A stretch of 64,000 bases of DNA from Shimia marina (GTDB lineage: Bacteria > Pseudomonadota > Alphaproteobacteria > Rhodobacterales > Rhodobacteraceae), in contig NZ_CYPW01000024.1 of NCBI RefSeq assembly GCF_001458175.1, forward strand, positions 107,920-171,919, given 5' to 3'. The translations under genes were made by a program, and so were the position numbers. Of the stretch, positions 50,634-60,689 are shown piece by piece. Each line of letters opens with the position of its first letter. Position 1 is the first letter of the stretch. A model generated the notes under the pieces. The model was not told the origin of the DNA and made no database searches. It saw nothing but the letters and a program-made list of their open reading frames with translations.

Positions 50634-52292
50634 ATGACATTGAATCTGACGATGCCCGATGAGGGTGATCTGAAGCCCCGCATCACCGTATTTGGTGTTG
50701 GCGGTGCTGGTGGCAACGCGGTCAACAACATGATCGACAAAGAGCTTGAGGGTGTGGAGTTCGTTGTTGCGAACACCGACGCACAAGCTCTGCAGCAGAG
50801 TAAATCTGACAGCCGTGTTCAGCTAGGTGTCAAAGTCACTGAAGGTCTGGGGGCTGGCGCGCGCGCAACAGTAGGTGCCGCCGCTGCCGAAGAAAGCATC
50901 GAGCAGATTGTGGATCATCTGGCTGGGGCGCATATGTGCTTCATCACAGCGGGTATGGGCGGCGGTACCGGCACCGGTGCTGCGCCAATTATTGCACAGG
51001 CCGCGCGCGAACTCGGCGTGCTGACCGTAGGTGTTGTGACCAAGCCATTCCAATTCGAAGGCGCAAAACGTATGCGTCAGGCGGAAGAAGGCGTTGAGAT
51101 GCTGCAGAAGATGGTCGACACGCTGATCATCATTCCAAACCAGAACCTGTTCCGTCTTGCCAACGAGAAAACCACCTTCACCGAAGCCTTCTCCATGGCG
51201 GATGATGTGCTGTATCAAGGTGTCAAAGGTGTGACCGACCTCATGGTGCGTCCGGGCCTGATCAACCTCGACTTCGCAGACGTGCGTGCTGTGATGGATG
51301 AGATGGGCAAGGCGATGATGGGCACCGGCGAGGCCGAAGGCGAAGATCGCGCCATTCAGGCGGCTGAGAAAGCCATTGCCAATCCGCTGCTGGATGAGAT
51401 TTCTCTGCGCGGTGCGAAGGGTGTGCTGATCAACATCACCGGTGGCCACGACCTGACCCTGTTTGAACTGGACGAAGCGGCCAACCGCATTCGTGAAGAG
51501 GTGGACGCTGACGCCAACATCATCGTGGGCTCCACCATGGATGACAACCTTGACGGTGCGATGCGCGTGTCCGTTGTGGCGACGGGTATCGATGCCGCGG
51601 AAACCACATCTGCGATGCCACTGCCGCGCCGCTCTATGAAGGCCCCTTTGACGCAGGCACCTGTGGAAGAGGCGGCTCCGGCAGCGCCAGTTGCCGCTCC
51701 CGCGCCAGTGGCCGAAGAGGTTGCCCAACCCGCGTTGGCCGTGGATGAGCCCTCACTCTTCCCTCAGATGGATGCACAGCGCGCCGCTGCAGAAGAGCAG
51801 ATGGAAGACATCTTTGAAGAGGTAGCTCCAGCGCCTGCGCCCGCAGCCCCGACCTTTGACGCCGTCTCGGCGGGGGCGGATGTGCCTCCTCCGGCGTATC
51901 GTCCGGCACCAACGCAGGCCGCTCAGCCTGAGATGTTTGAAGAAGACGAGCCACAGGATTTTGTTGCGCCCCAGCGCCCTGCGCCCGGCACACCAACGCC
52001 GCAGCTGATGCAGCGTTTGCAGGCTGCTGTGGAGAAGGCCCCTGCGGCACCGGCACGCCCTGCAGCCCCAGCGCCTGAACCTAAAGCAGAAGAGCGTCCG
52101 CGTTTTGGTATCAACTCGCTGATCAACAAGATGACCGGTCATGCAGCAGAGCAGCCCAATATGCGTGCAGCCCAGCCTGCGCCTGCGCCGCGTCATCAGC
52201 CAGCGGTTCAGTCCAATCAACCGGCGACGCAAGCGGATGAAGAGCAGGAACGTATTGAAATCCCAGCTTTTCTGCGCCGTCAGGCAAACTGA
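50634..52292 (+). CDS. ftsZ: Cell division protein FtsZ
   Basis: Tubulin-like GTPase that forms the division ring. The 552-residue protein has the GTP-binding core (about 1-320) with [14 protein letters not shown] at 21-34 and the tubulin signature [12 protein letters not shown] at 107-118. A long Ala/Pro/Glu-rich linker (about 340-530), typical of Alphaproteobacteria, leads to the C-terminal peptide [12 protein letters not shown], which binds FtsA and other partners. Preceded by 356 bp with its own promoter and followed by a strong terminator. Confidence 0.98.
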   Translation: MTLNLTMPDEGDLKPRITVFGVGGAGGNAVNNMIDKELEGVEFVVANTDAQALQQSKSDSRVQLGVKVTEGLGAGARATVGAAAAEESIEQIVDHLAGAHMCFITAGMGGGTGTGAAPIIAQAARELGVLTVGVVTKPFQFEGAKRMRQAEEGVEMLQKMVDTLIIIPNQNLFRLANEKTTFTEAFSMADDVLYQGVKGVTDLMVRPGLINLDFADVRAVMDEMGKAMMGTGEAEGEDRAIQAAEKAIANPLLDEISLRGAKGVLINITGGHDLTLFELDEAANRIREEVDADANIIVGSTMDDNLDGAMRVSVVATGIDAAETTSAMPLPRRSMKAPLTQAPVEEAAPAAPVAAPAPVAEEVAQPALAVDEPSLFPQMDAQRAAAEEQMEDIFEEVAPAPAPAAPTFDAVSAGADVPPPAYRPAPTQAAQPEMFEEDEPQDFVAPQRPAPGTPTPQLMQRLQAAVEKAPAAPARPAAPAPEPKAEERPRFGINSLINKMTGHAAEQPNMRAAQPAPAPRHQPAVQSNQPATQADEEQERIEIPAFLRRQAN

Positions 52293-52316
52293 TTTTTCAA
52301 TAGATAAATGTGAGGA

Positions 52317-52341
52317 GGCCACCCTTTTGGGTGGCCTTTTT
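52317..52341 (+). terminator. Terminator after ftsZ
   Basis: A perfect 8-bp stem GGCCACCC-TTTT-GGGTGGCC is followed by TTTTT, 24 bp past the ftsZ stop. It ends the dcw cluster. Confidence 0.92.
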
Positions 52342-52348
52342 ACGTTTG

Positions 52349-52363
52349 TTAACCGTGATTTAG
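52349..52363. promoter_or_regulatory. CtrA-like box upstream of lpxC
   Basis: TTAACCGTGATTTAG matches TTAA-N7-TTAA with one mismatch, 8 bp after the ftsZ terminator and about 140 bp before lpxC. Suggestive because of similar sites before ddl and ftsZ. Confidence 0.35.
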
Positions 52364-52499
52364 GCGGAAATGCGCGGTGTTTTGCCGAACTGTTACAATC
52401 ATGTTTCAGACCGTTGCAAAGCTTTATTTGAGATGACGGGCTGAACCCACTACCTCAATGATGCGGCCAAGGGTGTGCCGCGTCACCTTGGGGAAACTC

Positions 52500-53423
52500 G
52501 TGCAAGCCACATTAAAGTCATCAGCTCATTTTTCCGGTACTGGTCTTCATTCGGGCGCTCAGGTGCACATGGCTGTGCGACCGGCCTCTGCTGACTATGG
52601 TATCTGGTTTAAGCGCACGGATGTTTTGATCGGGGATGCCATGATCCCGGCGCGCTGGGATGTTGTTGAGCAAACTGCGCTCTGCACCCGTATCGTCAAT
52701 GAGGCGGGCGTTTCGGTCTCCACCATTGAACATCTGATGGCTGCGCTCGCGGGCTGCGGCATTCATAATGCTTTGATCGAAATCGATGCCCCAGAAGTGC
52801 CTATTCTGGATGGCAGCGCGGCAGAGTTTGTGCAGGCTTTCTTGAAAGCGGGCATTGTGTCCCAAGCCATGCCCGTGTGGGCCGTTGAAGTTCTCAAGCC
52901 CGTGTCCGTTCAGCGTGGCGAAGCCATCGCAGAGCTGCATCCGGCTGCGGAAATGCGGATCGATTTCCACATCGACTTCGTTGATGAGGCCATTGGTCAG
53001 CAGACCAAAGAGCTTAACCTTGCCAATGGCAGTTTTGTCCGTGAGCTTTGTGACAGCCGCACGTTCTGCCGTCAGGCGGACGTGGATGCAATGCGTGCCA
53101 ACGGTCTGGCGCTTGGCGGCAGCCCCGAGGAAAACGCGGTGGTGTTTGATGGCGCAAATGTGAAGGCGGCCGGTGGGCTGCGGCACGCGGATGAACCGGT
53201 GCGTCACAAGATGCTGGATGCCATGGGAGACCTCTACCTGGCCGGTGCACCCATGCTGGCGCATTACCGTGGTCATCGGGCCGGGCATTCTCTGACAAAT
53301 GCTTTGCTGCGCGAGCTTTTTTCGGATCCCTCCAACTGGCGTCTTGTGCAATGCACCCCGCAACAGGCGGCGCGTCTTCCTGGGGCTGGTGTGCACATCG
53401 GCGAATTCCCGGCAGTTGCCTAA
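52500..53423 (+). CDS. lpxC: UDP-3-O-acyl-GlcNAc deacetylase LpxC
   Basis: Zn enzyme for the committed step of lipid A synthesis. Counting from a GTG at 52500, zinc ligands are His78 (STIEHLMAAL), His236 and Asp240 (RHKMLDAMGDL); the catalytic His263 is in HRAGHSLTNALL. The GTG has GGGGAA at ideal spacing and gives 307 residues, the normal family length, beginning (M)QATLKSS. The frame is open to an ATG at 52458, which lacks a ribosome site, so I reject it. Confidence 0.93.
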   Translation: MQATLKSSAHFSGTGLHSGAQVHMAVRPASADYGIWFKRTDVLIGDAMIPARWDVVEQTALCTRIVNEAGVSVSTIEHLMAALAGCGIHNALIEIDAPEVPILDGSAAEFVQAFLKAGIVSQAMPVWAVEVLKPVSVQRGEAIAELHPAAEMRIDFHIDFVDEAIGQQTKELNLANGSFVRELCDSRTFCRQADVDAMRANGLALGGSPEENAVVFDGANVKAAGGLRHADEPVRHKMLDAMGDLYLAGAPMLAHYRGHRAGHSLTNALLRELFSDPSNWRLVQCTPQQAARLPGAGVHIGEFPAVA

Positions 53424-53530
53424 CACCTGTGAGACAATTCCTGCCAAAGGCGTTTTGCCTCGGAAATTTCTGTGCTAACAGCTTGGGAAAGACGCGGGAG
53501 TTTCCCGTAGGGAGCAGAAGGTTGAGCACT

Positions 53531-54385
53531 ATGGCAGGCATCGGAGCGCGCACCCGCCTTTTTGGATCGGTTCTGGCGTTGGCATTTGTTATCGCGTGTA
53601 GTGACAACGATGTGAGTGATGCCCGCAGCGGCACGCTGGACCTTGAGCAATTCACACCCGAGCAGATTTATGAGCGCGGGGAATTTGAGCTGGCGCGAGA
53701 TCGTGGCACGGATGCGGCTTTCTTCTTTTCGGAAATTGAACGCCTTTATCCCTATTCGGAATTGTCCAAGCGTGCGCTGATCATGCAGGCGTTTTCCTAT
53801 CATGCCGACAAGAGCTATCCTGAAAGCCGCGCGGCGGCTCAGCGCTATATTGATTTTTATCCGGCTGACGAAGACGCAGCTTATGCGCAGTATCTTCTGG
53901 CGCTGAGCTACTATGATCAGATTGATGAGGTCGGACGCGATCAGGGGCTGACCTTTCAGGCGCTTCAGGAGTTGCGCAAGGTCATCGAAATCTATCCGGA
54001 GAGTGAATATGCGCGCTCCGCGATTTTGAAATTCGATCTTGCCTTTGATCATCTTGCCTCCAAAGAAATGGAAATTGGACGGTATTATCTGCGTCGGGAT
54101 CATTATGCGGCTGCCATCAGCCGATTCCGTGTTGTCGTGGAAGATTTTTCGACCACCACGCACACTGCAGAGGCATTGCACCGCTTGGTCGAAGCCTATC
54201 TGTCTTTGGGGCTTGTTTCTGAGGCGCAGACCGCAGCGGCTATTTTGGGGCACAATTTCCAAGCCACGGAATGGTATGAAGACAGCTACAAGCTGCTGCG
54301 TGAAAATGGTCTGGAAGCAAAGCCTGAAGGCAGTAGCTGGCTCAGCCAGGTGTACCGTCAGACCGTGCAGGGCCAATGGTTGTAA
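53531..54385 (+). CDS. bamD: Outer membrane assembly lipoprotein BamD
   Basis: Essential lipoprotein of the beta-barrel assembly machine. A lipoprotein signal ends at FVIAC (Cys23), then TPR repeats follow, beginning with QIYERGEFELARDRGTDAA and the LYPYSELSKRALIMQAFSYH segment. It has 284 residues from the ATG at 53531. The frame is open well upstream, but that overlaps lpxC. It follows lpxC after 107 bp, fitting a cell-envelope theme. Confidence 0.94.
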   Translation: MAGIGARTRLFGSVLALAFVIACSDNDVSDARSGTLDLEQFTPEQIYERGEFELARDRGTDAAFFFSEIERLYPYSELSKRALIMQAFSYHADKSYPESRAAAQRYIDFYPADEDAAYAQYLLALSYYDQIDEVGRDQGLTFQALQELRKVIEIYPESEYARSAILKFDLAFDHLASKEMEIGRYYLRRDHYAAAISRFRVVVEDFSTTTHTAEALHRLVEAYLSLGLVSEAQTAAAILGHNFQATEWYEDSYKLLRENGLEAKPEGSSWLSQVYRQTVQGQWL

Positions 54386-54420
54386 AGGGGGGCAGGGGGC
54401 TCCCTGTCGTGTGACCGAAG

Positions 54421-56067
54421 ATGCTGCGCTCGCTTGATATTCGCGACATGCTTATCATCGACCATCTGGAACTTGCCTTCCAGCCGGGTCTAAACGTGCT
54501 GACCGGGGAAACCGGGGCGGGCAAATCTATTCTGCTGGACAGTCTGGGGTTTGTTCTGGGATGGCGTGGGCGCGCAGAGCTTGTGCGGGCCGGAGCAGAG
54601 CAGGGCGAAGTGATTGCCGAGTTCGATCTGCCAGAAGGCCATGCGGCGCACGCCATTTTGGAAGATGCGGGCCTGCCGGGGGGCGAGGAATTGATCTTGC
54701 GGCGTGTCAATCGCACCGACGGGCGCAAGACCGCATGGGTGAATGACCGCCGTGTGTCTGGCGAAGTATTGCGCCGCCTGTCGGAAACGTTGGTGGAATT
54801 GCACGGGCAACATGATGATCGCGGTCTGCTCAATCCCAAGGGGCACCGTGATCTGCTCGATATTTTTGCAGAGACCGCGGAGTTGCGCCGCAACACCCGG
54901 TCAAGCTGGGCAGCCGTCACAAGTGCGCGTAAGGCATTGGCTGCGGCAGAGGCTGCGCTGGCCGAAGCCAAGGACGAAGAAGAGTTCTTGCGGCACGCGG
55001 TGACAGAGCTCGATAAACTTGATCCGCAACCCAATGAAGAGGCAGACCTCGACACCCGGCGCCGCCTGATGCAGGGGGCGGAAAAAGTGCGCGAAGACGT
55101 AAGCCGCGCCCATGCGACCCTTGGCAATGGGGGCGCTGAGAGTGCCATGGGGGATGCTTTGCGCTGGTTGGATGGTGCGGCAGGTGAGACGGGCGGCGCG
55201 CTTGAAGCCCCGGTTGCGGCGCTGGAGCGGGCGCTTAATGAGCTTAGCGATGCCGTGGATGGGATTGAACGCTGTCTTGATGCCCTGCAGTTCAATCCAC
55301 ATGAACTGGAAGAAATCGAAGAGCGGCTCTTTGCCATTCGGGGTTTGGCGCGCAAACATGGGGTGATCCCGGACGAGCTTGGCCAATTTGCCAATGATCT
55401 ACGAACCCGCCTCACCGCATTGGACGCGGGGGAGGGCAATATTGCCGAGTTGAAGGCCGCACTGAAGTCCGCCGAAGCCGAGTATGATCTGGCGGCCTCC
55501 GCCCTGACAAAGCTGCGCGCCAGCGCGGCGCAAGCGCTTGATGCCGCTGTCATGGCAGAACTCGCACCACTCAAAATGGAGCGCGCAGTGTTTCAGACAC
55601 GGCTCAGCGCCGGGGAGCCAGGACCTGAGGGACGGGACGCTGTTGAATTTGTTGTGGCCACCAACCCGGGTGCTCCTGCCGGGCCTTTGGCCAAGATTGC
55701 CTCAGGCGGGGAACTGAGCCGTTTCCTTCTGGCTCTGAAAGTCTGTCTGACCAGTGATATCAGCGGTATGACCCTGATCTTTGATGAAATCGATCGCGGC
55801 GTGGGCGGGGCAACCGCCGATGCGGTGGGGCGTCGGTTGAAAGTTCTTGCCGAGGGCGGTCAGGTGCTTGTGGTGACGCATTCGCCACAGGTGGCGGCTT
55901 TGGGCGCGCATCATTGGCGCGTGGAGAAATCCGTGAAAAACGACCAGACCCTGAGCCGGGTTGTGCCTCTGGATCAGAAAGAGCGCGTCGATGAGGTGGC
56001 TCGGATGATTTCCGGTGACACCATCACAAAAGAAGCGCGCGCCGCCGCCAAGTCGCTTTTGACCTGA
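54421..56067 (+). CDS. recN: DNA repair protein RecN
   Basis: SMC-like ATPase for double-strand break repair. The 548-residue protein has Walker A GETGAGKS at residues 29-36, coiled-coil arms (about 150-360) and the C-terminal part with SGGELSRFLLALK and Walker B TLIFDEIDRGVGGATAD. The lpxC-bamD-recN order is common in Alphaproteobacteria. It follows bamD after 35 bp. Confidence 0.97.
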   Translation: MLRSLDIRDMLIIDHLELAFQPGLNVLTGETGAGKSILLDSLGFVLGWRGRAELVRAGAEQGEVIAEFDLPEGHAAHAILEDAGLPGGEELILRRVNRTDGRKTAWVNDRRVSGEVLRRLSETLVELHGQHDDRGLLNPKGHRDLLDIFAETAELRRNTRSSWAAVTSARKALAAAEAALAEAKDEEEFLRHAVTELDKLDPQPNEEADLDTRRRLMQGAEKVREDVSRAHATLGNGGAESAMGDALRWLDGAAGETGGALEAPVAALERALNELSDAVDGIERCLDALQFNPHELEEIEERLFAIRGLARKHGVIPDELGQFANDLRTRLTALDAGEGNIAELKAALKSAEAEYDLAASALTKLRASAAQALDAAVMAELAPLKMERAVFQTRLSAGEPGPEGRDAVEFVVATNPGAPAGPLAKIASGGELSRFLLALKVCLTSDISGMTLIFDEIDRGVGGATADAVGRRLKVLAEGGQVLVVTHSPQVAALGAHHWRVEKSVKNDQTLSRVVPLDQKERVDEVARMISGDTITKEARAAAKSLLT

Positions 56068-56224
56068 TCGTCATCTGCACTTCTGGGCGCGAGGCGTGCT
56101 GTCTTGCACACGCTGCGCCACTTTGCTGTGAAACGCTCTGCTTACGCCTTTGCGCTACACCTAAAAACGGACTAGATCGAAGAAGATCACCCTTTGGTGC
56201 CCCACCCGGAGAAAATACACTCTC

Positions 56225-57913
56225 ATGGCGAAGTCGGTTGGCTCATTTTTGGCGGAAAGCGCGCAAGACGCGGCCAACACCTGCCGAGGTGGCTGGAAGG
56301 TGCTGCTCAACAAAGGCCCCAGCCAGTTTCAGTTTTGGATCATTGCCCTGTGCATCGGGATTGCGGCGGGATTTGCGGCCCTGCTGTTTCGCAAGGGGAT
56401 CCATTTTCTGCAATCCACGCTCTACGGCGCCGAAGACATCAATATGCTGCACAGCTTTGCCAACACGCTGCCTTGGTATTGGCTTTTGGTGATCCCGGCC
56501 GTTGGCGGTTTGCTCGTGGGCCTCATTCTGAACCGATTTACGCCGGATGGGCGCGTGCGTTCCGTCGCGGATGTGATTGAGGGGGCCGCGCTCTATGACG
56601 GGCGGGTGGAACGGAAAGCCGGGATCGCCTCTGCTTTTGCCTCTCTGATCACGCTCAGCTCTGGGGGCTCGACCGGGCGTGAGGGTCCTGTTGTGCATAT
56701 GGCTGGCGTGATTGCCAGCTGGGTCAGTGACAAGATCCGCGCAGACGGCATCACCGGGCGCGATCTTCTGGGCTGTGCTGTGGCGGCGGCGGTGTCTGCC
56801 TCGTTTAATGCACCGATCGCGGGCGCGCTTTTTGCGCTTGAAGTGGTGCTGCGCCACTTTGCGGTCCATGCCTTTGCGCCCATTGTGATCGCCTCTGTGG
56901 CGGGAACCGTGATCAACCGGCTTGAGTTTGGAGATGTCACGGAATTCACCTTAAACACCGGCACAGCGCTGCAGTTTTATCATGAGCTTCCGGCCTTCCT
57001 GATCCTTGGTGGCCTCTGTGGCATGGTCGCTGTCGCGCTGATGTGGACGATCTTCTGGGCCGAGGATATGGCCAACCACTTGCAGGAAGATCTGCGCATC
57101 CCACGCTGGCTGCGCCCGGCAATCTCAGGGCTGCTGCTTGGCGCAATGGCGATCTGGTTCCCGCATATTATTGGTGTGGGGTATGAAACCACCTCCGCCG
57201 CACTCACAGGAAATCTGCTGCTCCATGAGGCGATGGTGTTTGCGGTTCTGAAGGTGATTGCCGTGTCAGTCACGATGGCCGGGCGCATGGGCGGCGGCGT
57301 GTTCTCTCCCGCGCTCATGGTCGGGGCTCTGACAGGGCTTGCCTTTGGCATGATCGCGACGGCCATTTTTCCAAATGTCTCAGGAACCACCACGCTCTAT
57401 GCGCTTGCGGGGCTGGGGGCCGTTGCGGCGGCGGTTCTGGGCGCGCCAATCTCCACCACTTTGATCGTGTTTGAGATGACAGGAGACTGGCAAACCGGTC
57501 TCGCCGTGATGGTGGCCGTGTCGATTTCCACTGCGCTCAGTTCGCGCCTTGTGGATGGATCGTTCTTCCTGACGCAGCTGGAGCGCCGCAATGTGCATAT
57601 TGCAGCGGGCCCGCAGGCCTACCTTTTGGCCATGTTTAATGTGACAAAGATCATGCGCCGTCCCGATCACCCCCGCGCTGCACAGGAAGACCTGTGTTGG
57701 GAGATGATCTCAGAAGGGCAGTATCTGGATCGCAATGCCACATTGGAAGGCGCGATGCCTCTGTTTGAGACCTTAAATGCGGCCTATCTGCCTGTGGTAC
57801 GGCTTGGTAACGAGGGAGAGCCCCCCGTCCTGCTTGGGGCGGTCTTTCATGTGGATGCGCTGCGTGCCTATAACAAGGCGCTGGCGGAGACGGCCGCAGA
57901 GGAACATTCCTGA
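56225..57913 (+). CDS. ClC family chloride channel/transporter
   Basis: A 562-residue ClC protein with the membrane core (about 35-460) and a C-terminal part that resembles a single CBS domain. The gating Glu is present in GREGPVV (Glu153). In the SFNAPIAGALFALEV segment the position that carries the internal proton Glu in E. coli ClC (Glu203) is Val207. Channels of the family have Val there. The selectivity loop is SSGGSTGREGP. The ribosome site GGAG is rather far from the ATG. It stands alone, convergent with the DUF3299 gene. Confidence 0.92.
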   Translation: MAKSVGSFLAESAQDAANTCRGGWKVLLNKGPSQFQFWIIALCIGIAAGFAALLFRKGIHFLQSTLYGAEDINMLHSFANTLPWYWLLVIPAVGGLLVGLILNRFTPDGRVRSVADVIEGAALYDGRVERKAGIASAFASLITLSSGGSTGREGPVVHMAGVIASWVSDKIRADGITGRDLLGCAVAAAVSASFNAPIAGALFALEVVLRHFAVHAFAPIVIASVAGTVINRLEFGDVTEFTLNTGTALQFYHELPAFLILGGLCGMVAVALMWTIFWAEDMANHLQEDLRIPRWLRPAISGLLLGAMAIWFPHIIGVGYETTSAALTGNLLLHEAMVFAVLKVIAVSVTMAGRMGGGVFSPALMVGALTGLAFGMIATAIFPNVSGTTTLYALAGLGAVAAAVLGAPISTTLIVFEMTGDWQTGLAVMVAVSISTALSSRLVDGSFFLTQLERRNVHIAAGPQAYLLAMFNVTKIMRRPDHPRAAQEDLCWEMISEGQYLDRNATLEGAMPLFETLNAAYLPVVRLGNEGEPPVLLGAVFHVDALRAYNKALAETAAEEHS

Positions 57914-57917
57914 GCGG

Positions 57918-58592
57918 TTAATATTCGTAAAGCTCTACAGTCTCTGCCTTCATCTGGTAGGTCACATCAACCTCCGTGTCGCCATCCACCATAAAGAGCG
58001 ATTGGCGCACGAGCTCCTCTTCAAGGGCCCCCGTGATCCAGATCGGCGTATAAAAGCCTTCTGCGGGAAAGCCATCTGGATAGCTGACACGGACGATCTG
58101 ATTGGCCGGTGGGGGGGGCGTGTGAATACAGGCCCCCACGGTGGGCACCAGCAGGAACTCCACCGCCTTCTCCCCCTCCATTTCCAGTGGCAACAGGTAG
58201 CCGGGCAGGCGGATACTCTCGCCAATGATCTCAGGATTTGAGGCAGTGGATTCCGCCTGTAGCTGCGCCATAATCCGCAACCGTTCAGCAAATAGGAAAT
58301 CCGCATCAATGCCTTCTGCGGTGAATTCCCCACGCATAACCTTGGCCTGTGTGGCGGCCTCTGTGTCGCCATCTTCCGTTGCGAGCATGTCCAGCCGCAA
58401 CAATTGCGCCAGCCGGTCCATTTGCGCATTTGAGAGCGTTTCAAACGGATTTTCAATGGGTGTCGTGGGCCCAGACAGCTCGTCCCAGCCGATATTGCGC
58501 GTTTGCGCCAAGGCGGCTGTGCCGATCACCACAAGGCTCAAAACTCCGGCTGCGGGCATCAGAAACGAGGTCATTTGCATCCTAAAACTCAT
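57918..58592 (-). CDS. DUF3299 family exported protein
   Basis: A 224-residue exported protein with an N-terminal hydrophobic segment (MPAAGVLSLVVIGTAALAQ) and the DUF3299 core, RLPGYLLPLEMEGEKAVEFLL and the CIHTPPPPANQIVRV motif. Several starts are possible between 58607 and 58580; I chose 58592, which has GGAAA upstream. It follows the permease gene after 23 bp and forms a three-gene unit with the ABC transporter. Function unknown. Confidence 0.82.
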   Translation of the reverse strand: MSFRMQMTSFLMPAAGVLSLVVIGTAALAQTRNIGWDELSGPTTPIENPFETLSNAQMDRLAQLLRLDMLATEDGDTEAATQAKVMRGEFTAEGIDADFLFAERLRIMAQLQAESTASNPEIIGESIRLPGYLLPLEMEGEKAVEFLLVPTVGACIHTPPPPANQIVRVSYPDGFPAEGFYTPIWITGALEEELVRQSLFMVDGDTEVDVTYQMKAETVELYEY

Positions 58593-58615
58593 CTGTTGTT
58601 TCCGCATCAATGCTG

Positions 58616-59935
58616 TCAGAGCCGTGTGGTCAAACCATCCGCCAGCGTCATGCGGTACATGCGCCACGCTGGCAGAAGGCTGGCCAGCATGCCAAAACAA
58701 AATATCGCGATGAGCCGCTTTAAGTCGCCTTGTGCGAAAAAGTCCATCTGCATTCTAAAGCCGAACTGATCAAACACGATGGGATTGGCTGCCAATGTGG
58801 ATGCCCACAAAAGGCACAGCCCCAAGACCAGCGCCAAGAGCGTCAGCAAAGCCGCCTCCAGCACGATCAGGCCGAACACATGCAGAGGCGTTGCCCCGAC
58901 GGATCGCAAAATGGCAAATTCACGTCGCCGAGTTTCCAATGCGGCAGACAGCATCACGACCATGCCAATCATCCCCGCCAGCGCCACGGCTGCGGCCATC
59001 ACGCGCAGGGCCTGCTCGGCGGTGCCGGTGATCGACCAAAGCTGCAAGAGCGCCACATTGGGCATAACCGCACTCAAGGCTTCTGTCTCGTAGGTTGCCA
59101 GATGACGCTGCACGGCCAAGACCGCGCTTCGATTTTGAAGCCCCACATAGACGCCGTTGAGTTGCTGAGGGACAAATGTAGGGGCTTCCTCATCGCCAGA
59201 GGCTTGCGCCGGAGTGTCTTGCCACTGCAACGTGGCTGCGGACGCTTCCCCCGCCGGTTTGTCCGTGCCCAAACGGGCCAACGGATCCGCCAGAAGAGGC
59301 GCGCGCGGGGCATGCAGGGCCTCAAAGCCTTCCAGCGACACAAACACCATGCGATCCACAGCTGTGCCTGTGGGGGCCAAAACGCCTGCAACGGTGAAGG
59401 GCGCGTCGTCATGCATGTCAAAGGCCACGGCCCCCACGCCATGGGCGTTCACGATTTTTGTGCCGACCTCATAGCCAAAACGTTTTTGCAGTTCCGCGCC
59501 AATGACAGCCTCATCTGGATCTGCAAAGGCGGCACCGCTGGCAAAGGTGAGCGGCTGTTTGTTGCTGTGTCGAAAATGCACAAAATAGCTTGCTTCGGTG
59601 CCGATCACAGGGTGGCCCCGGTGGTTGTCGCCCATCATCAGGGGAACGGCCCAGGCAACAGCTGGCAAACTGCGCAGCTCCTGCAGGCTGTGCCAGCTCA
59701 TCCCGGATCCGGTGGAGCCCACTCCAAAGACCGTTGCCATCAGGATCTGAACGTCATTGCCCCTCGGTGCGACAATCAGATCGACGCCGGAAGCCGCATT
59801 GGCAAAGGACTGACGGGCACTGTCGCGCAGGCGTTCCACGCCGAGCATCAAGGCCACACTCAAAGCCAAGGCGCAGAGTGTCAGCGCGGCGATAAACCGG
59901 CGGTTCCACAGGCTTTGATAGGCAATCTTCAGCAT
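58616..59935 (-). CDS. ABC transporter permease, FtsX/MacB-like
   Basis: A 439-residue permease with the MacB/LolC topology: an N-terminal helix (ALTLCALALSVALMLGV), a large periplasmic domain (about 40-290), and three C-terminal helices. The short ARQSFANAASGVDLIVAPRG segment after helix 1 is typical of lipoprotein or export permeases. The ATG overlaps the stop of the ATPase gene (TGATG). Substrate unknown. Confidence 0.88.
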   Translation of the reverse strand: MLKIAYQSLWNRRFIAALTLCALALSVALMLGVERLRDSARQSFANAASGVDLIVAPRGNDVQILMATVFGVGSTGSGMSWHSLQELRSLPAVAWAVPLMMGDNHRGHPVIGTEASYFVHFRHSNKQPLTFASGAAFADPDEAVIGAELQKRFGYEVGTKIVNAHGVGAVAFDMHDDAPFTVAGVLAPTGTAVDRMVFVSLEGFEALHAPRAPLLADPLARLGTDKPAGEASAATLQWQDTPAQASGDEEAPTFVPQQLNGVYVGLQNRSAVLAVQRHLATYETEALSAVMPNVALLQLWSITGTAEQALRVMAAAVALAGMIGMVVMLSAALETRRREFAILRSVGATPLHVFGLIVLEAALLTLLALVLGLCLLWASTLAANPIVFDQFGFRMQMDFFAQGDLKRLIAIFCFGMLASLLPAWRMYRMTLADGLTTRL

Positions 59936-60633
59936 CACTCCGCCTCGCGCTGAGGAAATTTGTTGATGTCAGACAGCTGTACAACGCGATCAAAATGCGG
60001 GGCCAGCGTTGTGTCATGGCTCACCATCAACAGGCTTGCGCCTGTTTTGGCAACCTGTGCCATCATGACATCGAGGAAGCTGTGTTTTGCAAGCTCGTCC
60101 AAAGCGCTGGTTGGTTCATCCGCCAAGATAAGTTCGGGCGCACCCATGAGCGCCCGTGCCACCGCAACACGCTGTTGTTGTCCGACGCTCAACTGGGCGC
60201 TTGAACACCTCTGCCAAAGCGGCTCTGGCAGCCCCAGTGCAGCCATCAGCCCCTGTGCAACCTGCTCTGCTGGTTTGTTGAGTTGCGCCTTGCGACGTTT
60301 TGAGAATTTGAGCGGCAGGCAGACATTTTCCTCTGCTGTCATCCATGGGATCAGATTGAACCCCTGAAAAATCATCCCGATGTGGTTTGCGCGAAATCTA
60401 TCGCGGGCCTGTGGCGTGAGTGCGCCCATGTCCTGGCCCACAACCTTTACCGTGGACTTTGGCAGATCGACCACGCCTGAAATCGCGGACAGCAGGCTTG
60501 ATTTGCCACTGCCACTTGGGCCTTGCAACAGGACGCGTTCGCCCGCCTCCAAAGAAAACACATCAATGTTGAGCACGGGCCGTGCTTGACCAGGCCATGC
60601 AAATGACAGGTTTTCAATGGAAACGCGCATCAT
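59935..60633 (-). CDS. ABC transporter ATP-binding protein (LolD/MacB type)
   Basis: A 232-residue ATPase. Walker A is GPSGSGKSS, the Q-loop lies in IGMIFQGFNLIPWMTAEEN, the signature is LSVGQQQR in place of the usual LSGGQQQR, and Walker B is LILADEPTSALD. The next gene downstream is the FtsX-like permease, with overlapping codons. No membrane-fusion gene is near, so it is probably a LolCDE- or MacB-like exporter with a DUF3299 partner. Confidence 0.92.
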   Translation of the reverse strand: MMRVSIENLSFAWPGQARPVLNIDVFSLEAGERVLLQGPSGSGKSSLLSAISGVVDLPKSTVKVVGQDMGALTPQARDRFRANHIGMIFQGFNLIPWMTAEENVCLPLKFSKRRKAQLNKPAEQVAQGLMAALGLPEPLWQRCSSAQLSVGQQQRVAVARALMGAPELILADEPTSALDELAKHSFLDVMMAQVAKTGASLLMVSHDTTLAPHFDRVVQLSDINKFPQREAE

Positions 60634-60689
60634 ACCAGAAACCGATACCTAGGAAGGAGCAAGGCCCCGCCAAGTCGAAGCCTGCGCAA

